DNA of 6,325 nucleotides from Spirochaetales bacterium (lineage in GTDB: Bacteria; Spirochaetota; Spirochaetia; SZUA-6; DRHE01): the NCBI GenBank assembly GCA_016935715.1, contig JAFGQJ010000285.1, positions 1 to 6,325 on the forward strand. The letters are read 5' to 3'. Both the position numbers and the translations under genes were made by a program. The number at the start of each line of letters is the position of its first letter. Within the stretch, counting starts at the first letter, position 1. Under the pieces are notes generated by a model that made no database searches, was not told the origin of the DNA, and saw only the letters and a program-made list of their open reading frames with translations. Shown here in pieces: positions 1-5,065 of this stretch.

Positions 1-1
1 T

Positions 2-1708
2 CCGCTGAGCCCGGCAAACAAGCTGATCTTCGCCGCGGGGCCGCTGACCGGCATACCCCTGGGAGGCGCGGCCCGCCACGCCGTCGGTGCAAAATCCCCT
101 CTGACCGGGGGCATCGCCAAGTCGGAGGCCGGCGAGTGGTGGGGAATGGAGCTGAAGAGGAGCGGATTCGACGCGCTGATCATCGAGGGCAGGGCGCCGA
201 AACCGGTGTATCTCTGGATCCGCGACGGCCAGGCGCAGATCCGAGACGCGGGCCACCTGTGGGGCACGATGACCAGAGAGTGCCAGGAGACGATCCGCGC
301 CGAGGTCGGGGACGGGAAGGCCAGGGTCGCCATGATCGGCCCGGCCGCCGAGAATTTGGTGAAGTTTGCCTGCATCATGCACGGAACCCACGACGCCGCC
401 GGGCGGGGAGGGCTGGGCGCGGTCATGGGTTCGAAGAACCTGAAGGCCGTGGCCGTCCGCGGGAGCAGCCCGCCTCCGATGGCGGACCGTGAAGGCGTGC
501 GCGCGGTGTCCGCCTGGCTGAAGGAAAACCTCGACCTGGTAAACAGCTACCGGGAGCTGGGCACCGGCGCGGCCATGGAGCTGTTCGAACAGAAGGGCAA
601 TCTTCCCTCCCACAATTTCCGGGAGAGCCGTTTCCCCGCAGTCGGCAGTATCTCGCCGACCCGGATCCGGGACACCATCCGGGTGGGCATGGAGGCCTGC
701 TACGCCTGTCCGGTGAGATGCAAGAAGGTGGTGGAGATGGAGGAGCCCTACCGGGTCGACAGGAGCTACGGCGGGCCGGAGTACGAGACGATCGGCGCCT
801 TCGGTTCCTGCTGCGGCGTCGACGATCTGCCTGCCATAGCCCGGGCAAACGCCCTCTGCAACGCCTATTCCCTGGACACGATCTCCACCGGCGTGACGAT
901 CGCCTTCGCCATGGAGTGCTTCCAGGAGGGTCTGCTCACCCCGGCGGACACGGGCGGTATCGAGCTTCGCTTCGGCAACGCCCGGGCCATGCTCCAGGTC
1001 GTCGAGCTGATCGCCCGGCGCGAGGGGATCGGCGAGCTGCTGTCCGAAGGATCGGCCGGGGCTGCCAGGCGGATCGGGCGGGGAGCGGAGAAGCTGGCCA
1101 TGCAGGTCAAGGGTCTGGAGATCCCGATGCACGAGCCGCGCCCGGCCAGGGGACTCGCGCTGGGATACATGGTGAATCCCCACGGGGCGGACCACATGGA
1201 CAACATGATGGACCTGCTGATGAGCGGCTACGGCACGAGGCCGGCCATGAGCGTGGAGGACGCTGTGGCGCTGGGGCTGGAACCCACCACCCTGGAGGAC
1301 GGGGGCCCCAGGAAGGTGGCCTATTTCAAGGTCCACCAATGCAAGAGGATCGTCTGCGACTGTCTGCTGCTCTGCCACTTCCTCCCCTACTCCTTCTCCC
1401 ACATCGTCCGTCTGGTCCGGGCGGTGACCGGGTGGGAAACGACGGTGATGGAGCAGATCCGGGTAGGCGAGCGGGTGCTCACCCTCTGCCGCCTGTTCAA
1501 CCTCAAGGCCGGCTTTACCGCGGAGCAGGACAGGCTTCCCGATCGGTTCTTTCATCCGACCCCCGACGGCGCACTCGCGGACAAGGCTCTGGACAGGGCG
1601 GAGATGGATGCGGCCAGACTCTACTACTACGATCTCATGGGATGGGGCGCGGATGGAGTGCCGAAGGCGCAGAAGCTCGAGGAGCTGGGCATCGAGGGGT
1701 TCGCCTGA
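2..1708 (+). CDS. aor: Aldehyde:ferredoxin oxidoreductase (tungstopterin AOR family), 5' truncated by window edge
   Basis: Enzymes of this family oxidise aldehydes to carboxylic acids in the cytoplasm and pass two electrons to ferredoxin, using a tungsten (or molybdenum) bis-pterin and one [4Fe-4S] cluster. The reading frame is open from base 2; by comparison with archaeal AOR about 50 N-terminal residues lie outside the window, so the ATG at 146 is internal. Visible landmarks are PLSPANKLIFAAGPLTG at the left edge, KSPLTGG, AAGRGGLGAVMGSKNLKA, GGPEYE, LDTIS and the ending GIEGFA. The cluster ligands are Cys-x2-Cys-x3-Cys (CYACPVRC, codons at 698, 707 and 719) plus a distal Cys in DCLLLC (codon at 1373). 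The usual small residue in that DxxGxC-type motif is replaced by Leu. The sequence HEPRPARGLALGYMVNPHGADH matches the second pterin/substrate region and keeps its histidine. The aldehyde substrate cannot be read from sequence; the neighbouring sugar-acid genes only hint at a sugar-derived aldehyde. It ends 19 bp from the convergent SDR gene. Confidence 0.95.
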   Translation, partial: PLSPANKLIFAAGPLTGIPLGGAARHAVGAKSPLTGGIAKSEAGEWWGMELKRSGFDALIIEGRAPKPVYLWIRDGQAQIRDAGHLWGTMTRECQETIRAEVGDGKARVAMIGPAAENLVKFACIMHGTHDAAGRGGLGAVMGSKNLKAVAVRGSSPPPMADREGVRAVSAWLKENLDLVNSYRELGTGAAMELFEQKGNLPSHNFRESRFPAVGSISPTRIRDTIRVGMEACYACPVRCKKVVEMEEPYRVDRSYGGPEYETIGAFGSCCGVDDLPAIARANALCNAYSLDTISTGVTIAFAMECFQEGLLTPADTGGIELRFGNARAMLQVVELIARREGIGELLSEGSAGAARRIGRGAEKLAMQVKGLEIPMHEPRPARGLALGYMVNPHGADHMDNMMDLLMSGYGTRPAMSVEDAVALGLEPTTLEDGGPRKVAYFKVHQCKRIVCDCLLLCHFLPYSFSHIVRLVRAVTGWETTVMEQIRVGERVLTLCRLFNLKAGFTAEQDRLPDRFFHPTPDGALADKALDRAEMDAARLYYYDLMGWGADGVPKAQKLEELGIEGFA

Positions 1709-1727
1709 CTGCAGGAGGCGGGGGGCG

Positions 1728-2522
1728 TCAGATCGTGGCCAGAACGCCGCCGTCGACGTAGACGATCTGCCCCGTCATGAAGCTCGAGGCGTCGGAGGCG
1801 AGAAAGATCGCCGTGCCGACCAGCTCCTGCGGATCGCCCCAGCGGGCCATCGGGGTCCGCGACCTGAGCCAGCGGTCGAACTCGGGATTCTCGGCCAGGG
1901 GCCGGGTCATTTCGGTTCTGAAATAGCCGGGCCCGATTCCGTTCACCTGGATGTTGTGCTTCCCCCAGTCGGTGGCCATGCCCCTGGTGAGCATCTTCAC
2001 GCCGCCTTTGGAGGCGCAGTAGGGGGCGATGGTGACCCGGGCTACCTCGCTCTGCAGGGAGTGGATATTGATGATCTTGCCCCGCCCGCGGGCGATCATC
2101 CCCCGGACGACCCTGCGGCTGACCAGGAACACGGCGGTCAGGTTGGTGCTCAGGATGTCCTGCCAATCCTCCTCGGAGAAATCCTCCAGAGCGCCCCGCC
2201 TCTGGATGCCGGCGTTGTTCACCAGGATGTCGATCGGCCCGACCTCCTCTTCTATCCGTCCGATCGTCCCGTCGATCTGCGCGCTTTCGGTCACGTCGAA
2301 GCCGTAGCCCCGCGCATCGAGCCCCTCCTCCTTCAGCCGGGAGACCGCCTCCTGCAGGGTCTGTTCGTTTCTTCCGTTCAGCACGACGGTGGCGCCGGCT
2401 CCGCCCAGTCCCCGGGCCAGGACCAGCCCCAGGCCCCGGCTCGATCCCGTGACCAGGGCGACCCTGCCCTCCAGACCGAACAGGTCGTGCACTGTAGAGT
2501 GTTTTCCCTTCACCGATGCCAT
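1728..2522 (-). CDS. SDR-family oxidoreductase, gluconate 5-dehydrogenase-like
   Basis: This is a classical short-chain dehydrogenase/reductase of 264 residues, the usual length. It has a Rossmann cofactor motif TGSSRGLG (25-32), NNAG (102-105), catalytic Asn127, Ser155, Tyr168 and Lys172 (YCASK), and the ending YVDGG. Arg29 in the glycine loop and NGRN at the end of the second strand favour NADP(H), by family knowledge. The stretches GIQRRG, SLQSE, GIGPGYF and SDASSF are typical of the gluconate 5-dehydrogenase (5-ketogluconate reductase) branch, which interconverts D-gluconate and 5-keto-D-gluconate. Related 2-deoxygluconate or other sugar-acid dehydrogenases are not excluded. The ATG at 2522 is chosen because AAGGAGG lies 5 bases upstream and the N-terminus LFGLEGRVALVTG has family spacing. 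The open frame continues far upstream antisense to the phosphofructokinase gene, but that extension is a GC-rich shadow. It is divergent from the phosphofructokinase gene and convergent with the AOR gene. Confidence 0.93.
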   Translation of the reverse strand: MASVKGKHSTVHDLFGLEGRVALVTGSSRGLGLVLARGLGGAGATVVLNGRNEQTLQEAVSRLKEEGLDARGYGFDVTESAQIDGTIGRIEEEVGPIDILVNNAGIQRRGALEDFSEEDWQDILSTNLTAVFLVSRRVVRGMIARGRGKIINIHSLQSEVARVTIAPYCASKGGVKMLTRGMATDWGKHNIQVNGIGPGYFRTEMTRPLAENPEFDRWLRSRTPMARWGDPQELVGTAIFLASDASSFMTGQIVYVDGGVLATI

Positions 2523-2588
2523 GGACGCCTCCTTGCCCACCGCCTCTCCGGCGGCAGATCCTTCGCGGGCAGATGCCGGTCTGTACGG

Positions 2589-2617
2589 ATCGTAACCTTC
2601 CCGCTCCGGTTGATCAA
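2589..2617 (-). promoter_or_regulatory. Candidate promoter for the SDR gene
   Basis: Reading the minus strand, TTGATC (2617-2612) is followed after 17 bases by TACGAT (2594-2589). These match the sigma-70 boxes at 4/6 each with ideal spacing, and would give a leader of about 60 bases before the SDR start at 2522. The -35 box sits in the perfect palindrome TTGATCAA (2610-2617), which a repressor could use as part of an operator. In such GC-rich DNA this is one of few AT-richer spots in the intergenic region. No experimental support is available and the call rests on pattern only. Confidence 0.35.
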
Positions 2618-2646
2618 TACCGCCGGCGGCCGCAGTCGGGCGGGCA

Positions 2647-2682
2647 GCGGGCTTGACGCAGCCCGCGGGATCGGTGTAATAA
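2647..2682 (+). promoter_or_regulatory. Candidate promoter and inverted repeat before the phosphofructokinase gene
   Basis: A perfect 7-bp inverted repeat, GCGGGCT (2647-2653) and AGCCCGC (2660-2666) separated by TGACGC, overlaps the candidate -35 box TTGACG (2653-2658). A possible -10 box is TAATAA (2677-2682, spacer 18) or TGTAAT (2675-2680, spacer 16). The arrangement would suit a repressor site covering the -35 box. A weakness is that the predicted start of transcription (about 2687-2690) falls on the ribosome binding site AAGGAGG (2688-2694), giving an unusually short leader. The true promoter may therefore lie further upstream. Confidence 0.3.
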
Positions 2683-2702
2683 CGGCCAAGGAGGAAACGA
2701 CC

Positions 2703-3971
2703 ATGAGCAAGCTCACCGGCAAGGTGCTGATCGCCCAGGGTGGTGGGCCCACCGCCGTCATCAATCAGTCCATGGTGGGAGCCGTCCTGGAGTCGCGGAA
2801 GTTCCCGGAGGTCACCCGGGTCTACGGCGCCATGTACGGCGTGCGGGGAATCGTGAACGAGGATTTCCTGGACCTCACCCAGGAGACCACCCACAACCTC
2901 GAGCAGGTGGCCCTGACCCCCTCCAGCGCCCTGCTGTCCACCAGGGACAAGCCCGACGAGAAATACTGCACCGAGATCTTCAAGGTGTGCCGGGCTCACG
3001 ACGTTCGCTACTTCTTCTATATCGGGGGCAACGACAGCGCGGACACGGTGCGCATCGTGAACCAGAACGCGGACAGCGCCGGCTACGACATGCGCTGCAT
3101 CCACATCCCGAAAACGATAGACAACGATCTGGTGGTCAACGATCACACTCCTGGCTTCGGTTCCGCGGCGCGCTTCGTGGCCCAGGCTTTCATGGGCTTC
3201 AACCTCGACAACCGCGCTCTTCCCGGGGTGTTCATCGGGGTGGTGATGGGCCGCCACGCCGGCTTCCTCACCGCCGCCTCCACGCTCGGCAGGAAGTACC
3301 CGGACGACGGGCCCCACTGCGTCTACATCCCGGAACGGGCTTTCTCTACAGATCGATTCCTCGAGGACGTGAAGAATGCGCTGGACACCCACGGCCGCTG
3401 CGTGGTGGCGGTGAGCGAAGGCATCGTGGACGAGAACAAGCAGCCGGTGGTGGTCGGTCTCACCGGCCGGAGCGAAACCGACGCCCACGGCAACGTGCAG
3501 CTTTCGGGAACCGGAGAGCTGGGCACGATGCTCAGCGAGTTGGTCAAGAGCCGGCTGAAGGTCAAGCGCGTACGGGCTGATACGCTGGGCTACATGCAGC
3601 GTTCCTTCCTGGGGGTGGTCTCCGACGTGGATGCTCACGAAGCCCGGGAGGTCGGCGAGAAGGCCGCCCAGTTCGCCGTCTGGCACGACATCGACGGCTC
3701 GATCACCATCCAGCGCACCGGCAACTACTCGGTGGACTACCGCATCGTGCCCCTGGAGCAGATCGCGGCCAGGACCAAGACCATGCCCGCCGAGTTCCAG
3801 AGCGCCGGCGGGAACGACACCACCGTGGAGTTCTACAACTATGCACGGCCCCTGGTGGGATCCGGCTTCCCGAACTCCCACCGCATCCGGGCGCTCACGG
3901 TCGGCAAGATCCTGAACGGCGGGAAGCAAGGCCCGGGCGGGAGCTCAGGCACCTCTTTATCTCCTCAATGA
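2703..3971 (+). CDS. pfp: 6-phosphofructokinase, pyrophosphate-dependent type
   Basis: Phosphorylates fructose 6-phosphate to fructose 1,6-bisphosphate, in this subgroup with pyrophosphate rather than ATP, which makes the step reversible. The 422-residue protein starts with MSKLTGKVLIAQGGGPT at ATG 2703, 8 bases after AAGGAGG. Diagnostic motifs are GGNDS (108-112), PKTIDND (136-142, catalytic base Asp140), DHTPGFGSAA (147-156), MGR (182-184), SEG (238-240) and LGYMQR (295-300). Asp111 and Lys137 occupy the positions that are glycines in the ATP-dependent E. coli enzyme; this pair is the known signature of PPi use. Asn110 replaces the more common Asp, as I recall for the GGNDS subgroup of about 400 residues. 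The family core seems to end near residue 395 (YARPLVGSG...HRI). The last 25 or so residues look like read-through into sequence that is antisense to a kinase-gene tail. It is divergent from the SDR gene. Confidence 0.92.
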   Translation: MSKLTGKVLIAQGGGPTAVINQSMVGAVLESRKFPEVTRVYGAMYGVRGIVNEDFLDLTQETTHNLEQVALTPSSALLSTRDKPDEKYCTEIFKVCRAHDVRYFFYIGGNDSADTVRIVNQNADSAGYDMRCIHIPKTIDNDLVVNDHTPGFGSAARFVAQAFMGFNLDNRALPGVFIGVVMGRHAGFLTAASTLGRKYPDDGPHCVYIPERAFSTDRFLEDVKNALDTHGRCVVAVSEGIVDENKQPVVVGLTGRSETDAHGNVQLSGTGELGTMLSELVKSRLKVKRVRADTLGYMQRSFLGVVSDVDAHEAREVGEKAAQFAVWHDIDGSITIQRTGNYSVDYRIVPLEQIAARTKTMPAEFQSAGGNDTTVEFYNYARPLVGSGFPNSHRIRALTVGKILNGGKQGPGGSSGTSLSPQ

Positions 3972-3985
3972 GCTCCGGCGGCCCG
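3841..3985. repeat. Direct repeat, left copy (A), flanking the AT-rich island
   Basis: This segment aligns with 4934-5079 over 145 positions with 13 substitutions and one single-base indel (an extra G in the right copy near 4984), about 91% identity counted by hand. It covers the last 43 codons of the phosphofructokinase gene and a few bases beyond its stop. Weaker similarity may continue to about 4002 if an insertion of about 9 bases, which creates the hairpin at 3980-3994, is allowed for. There is no similarity before 3841. It is not a transposon terminal repeat: it is too long, coding and diverged. Confidence 0.93.
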
Positions 3986-4002
3986 TGTCGGGCCTGAACC
4001 CG
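3895..4002 (-). pseudogene. Relic of the acid-sugar kinase 3' end inside repeat copy A
   Basis: Read on the minus strand in the frame matching the intact kinase downstream, this stretch gives PPELIEEIKRCLSSRPG and then a stop at 3897-3895. The intact gene has PPEVIEEIKRYVSSRPG and a stop at the equivalent place. Further out (about 3986-4002) only GGTTC and GGCCCG blocks corresponding to the kinase GGFGP region remain, with small indels. No kinase body is attached, so it cannot make protein by itself. Its persistence is explained by overlap with the phosphofructokinase coding sequence on the other strand. Confidence 0.7.
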
Positions 4003-4046
4003 CACGCGAATGACGATGCGGGGTCACTCAACCTGACGGCCTGAGT
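3980..4046. terminator. Cluster of three short hairpins in the convergent gap; possible two-way terminator
   Basis: Three stems follow one another between the phosphofructokinase stop (3971) and the reductase stop (4047). They are GGCCCG-TGT-CGGGCC (3980-3994, perfect), GAACCCGCA with TGCGGGGTC (3996-4004 / 4017-4025, one mismatch), and ACTCA with TGAGT (4026-4030 / 4042-4046, loop of 11 in which CC and GG may also pair). They lie between two converging transcripts, which suits termination or 3'-end protection. None has a T-run on either strand, so intrinsic termination is uncertain. Confidence 0.35.
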
Positions 4047-4571
4047 TCATCCATTCTTGCTTCCGATAAAAATCTCAAAACGGTCTTTTTCTGCTTTGCA
4101 GATAGGACAGAGGCCCGGGGGATTATCTCTTGCACATAAATATCCACATACCTTACAGCGCCAGACAGGGTAGGAGAGCGCAGATATGCTGGTTTCATTT
4201 GTTTTTTTCTTTTTCATAATTTTATGGCCTTCCACAGGACGACGTTCCGGTATTGGCATTATCTTTTTTTTACCGTCGACAACATCCTTTGAGACATAAA
4301 GACTGCAGTAACATGTGCCGTATTCATCCAGGTCTGCGTCTCTATAGTCACATGGACAGATAATATCAATATCCGCTTCTCTGTTTGCCTCCGAAAGCCT
4401 GCAAGGACACGACAGATATCCATATCTTTTTTGGTTTATCAATAAACCTTCCACAAGGTCTTTTGTCGTATCAATATCAGGATTAAGGTAGTATCCACCT
4501 GAGACAGCATCCTCGTCTAATTTTTTATAAAGAGTATCAACTTCGTTCCTGCTTATCTGAGTATTGCTCAA
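4047..4571 (-). CDS. Ferredoxin:disulfide reductase: FTR catalytic domain fused to a rubredoxin domain
   Basis: The first 115 or so residues are a ferredoxin-thioredoxin reductase catalytic chain, with CPC (55-57), CPC (72-74) and CYC (87-89) within CPCDYRDADLDEYGTCYC. By analogy with plant FTR, Cys57 and Cys89 form the redox disulfide beside a [4Fe-4S] cluster held by Cys55, 72, 74 and 87. Tyr88 stands where plant enzymes have His. A Lys-rich linker (119-123) leads to a rubredoxin-like domain with CKVCGY (139-144) and CPIC (155-158) for one iron. Such FTR-rubredoxin fusions are known as ferredoxin:disulfide reductases in methanogens and anaerobic bacteria; they use ferredoxin to reduce thioredoxin- or glutaredoxin-type partners. 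There is no ATG near the N-terminus. The start is TTG at 4571, overlapping the glutaredoxin stop (TTGA), with AAGGAG 11 bases upstream inside that gene, implying translational coupling. The 174 residues appear complete. AT-rich codon use differs from the flanking genes. Confidence 0.88.
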   Translation of the reverse strand: MSNTQISRNEVDTLYKKLDEDAVSGGYYLNPDIDTTKDLVEGLLINQKRYGYLSCPCRLSEANREADIDIICPCDYRDADLDEYGTCYCSLYVSKDVVDGKKKIMPIPERRPVEGHKIMKKKKTNETSISALSYPVWRCKVCGYLCARDNPPGLCPICKAEKDRFEIFIGSKNG

Positions 4572-4849
4572 TCTTCAAACTGCTCCTTGATCTTGTCTGG
4601 ATCGTATATGGGAATACATACTGAATCGTTAACTACAATCAGGGGAAAAGCTACCCGCCCTTTCCACCTTCGCACCTCTTTGTTGATTTCTTTTTTTTCA
4701 TTTTTTGGCAGAAGATCAACATCTATATAATCATAAGCAACATCAAGCTCGTTTAGAAGGAGTTTTGTCTTCTTACACCATATACAAGTACTTATTGCAT
4801 ATAGAATAACCTTACCCTTATCTTTGCCGCTAACATGGGTGAATTCCAT
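4568..4849 (-). CDS. Glutaredoxin-family thiol-disulfide protein
   Basis: A small thioredoxin-fold protein of 93 residues. The first strand and active site are KVILYAISTCIWCKKTK, with the redox pair Cys22/Cys25 (CxxC). YDYIDVDLL forms the second strand, AFP provides the cis-proline position, and the protein ends KIKEQFED. This matches small glutaredoxin/NrdH-like proteins often encoded beside FTR-type reductases; it is probably the reductase's partner, passing electrons to protein disulfides. The frame is open up to a TTG at 4927, but that extension is hydrophobic, lacks a ribosome site and covers the promoter, so I reject it. Two ATGs compete: 4858 (GAGG only 3 bases away) and 4849 (GAGG 12 bases away). 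I chose 4849 because MEFTHVSGKDKGKV resembles the start of relatives. Its stop overlaps the start of the reductase gene. It shares the island's AT-rich composition. Confidence 0.85.
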   Translation of the reverse strand: MEFTHVSGKDKGKVILYAISTCIWCKKTKLLLNELDVAYDYIDVDLLPKNEKKEINKEVRRWKGRVAFPLIVVNDSVCIPIYDPDKIKEQFED

Positions 4850-4895
4850 AGGGCACATTTTCCTCAAAATAACGACGTAATATTTATAAAATAAA

Positions 4896-4924
4896 ACGAT
4901 AAGGAATTTAACAATAAATGTAAA
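4896..4924 (-). promoter_or_regulatory. Candidate promoter of the glutaredoxin-reductase operon
   Basis: On the minus strand, TTTACA (4924-4919; 5/6 to the -35 consensus) is followed after 17 bases by TATCGT (4901-4896; 4/6 to the -10 consensus). It would place the transcript start about 30-40 bases before the glutaredoxin ATGs, leaving room for the GAGG ribosome site at about 4862-4865. A second AT-rich element (TATAAA near 4883-4888) is also possible. The promoter lies wholly inside the island, at its very edge, so the operon appears to carry its own expression signal. Confidence 0.5.
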
Positions 4925-4933
4925 CAAGGGCGT

Positions 4934-5065
4934 ATGCCCGGCCTCTGGTGGGATCCCGCTTCCCGACCTCCTACCGCATCCGGGGCGCTCACGGTCGGGA
5001 AGATCCTGAACAGCGGGAAGCAGGGCCCGGGCGGGAGCTCACGTACCTCTTTATCTCCTCGATGA
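4934..5065 (+). pseudogene. Relic of the phosphofructokinase 3' end inside repeat copy B
   Basis: Read in the frame of the intact gene this gives ARPLVGSRFPTSYRIR. An extra G near 4984 then shifts the frame, after which ALTVGKILNSGKQGPGG continues in the second frame and ends at a TGA (5063-5065) equivalent to the intact gene's stop. There is no upstream body: the AT-rich island begins immediately before it. It overlaps the kinase 3' end on the opposite strand, so the convergent arrangement of the two tails is preserved. Confidence 0.8.

Larger units (their letters stand above)
4003..4933. other. AT-rich island carrying a two-gene disulfide-reduction operon, bounded by direct repeats
   Basis: Base composition drops sharply inside this segment: 23 G/C of 60 at 4201-4260 and 15 of 60 at 4681-4740, against 43 of 60 at 3241-3300. 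Codons ending in A or T dominate (AAA, ATA, TTT, GAT), unlike the flanking genes. The right edge is abrupt at about 4933, where AT-rich promoter DNA meets repeat copy B. The left edge is softer because 3986-4046 is still GC-rich. I see no transposase, integrase, tRNA or terminal inverted repeat, so the mobile vehicle, if any, is not visible. Horizontal acquisition is inferred from composition and repeat structure. Confidence 0.75.

Noticed and set aside
1705..1731. CTGAC/GTCAG stem between the AOR and SDR stop codons as a terminator
   Set aside because: It is a 5-bp stem with a 17-base loop and no T-run. It arises mainly because two convergent TGA stops are complementary.
2549..2560. Shared 12-mer CCGGCGGCAGAT here and at about 6101-6112 inside the kinase gene
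   Set aside because: It is short, of ordinary composition for this DNA, and one copy is coding. Nothing supports a shared regulatory site.
1608..2702. Upstream in-frame extension of the phosphofructokinase to about 787 residues
   Set aside because: The extension is antisense to the SDR gene and crosses the intergenic region. The ATG at 2703 has a strong ribosome site and the canonical family N-terminus.
1728..3929. A single 733-residue minus-strand open frame covering the SDR and running antisense across the phosphofructokinase gene
   Set aside because: Only the last 264 residues are protein-like, and they start at an ATG with AAGGAGG. The rest is a stop-free shadow of GC-rich coding DNA on the other strand.
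4025..4031. Integron-like core sites (ACTCAAC here; GTTAAAT in the reverse complement near 4905-4915) that would make the island a gene cassette
   Set aside because: The 7-base cores are degenerate enough to occur by chance. No attC-type fold with the second core pair is visible, and the 145-bp direct repeat is not explained by cassette insertion.
4850..4927. Hydrophobic N-terminal extension of the glutaredoxin from a TTG at 4927, which would look like a membrane anchor
   Set aside because: It has no ribosome site, begins at the island edge, and translates the candidate promoter DNA. Cytosolic family members start near ATG 4849/4858.
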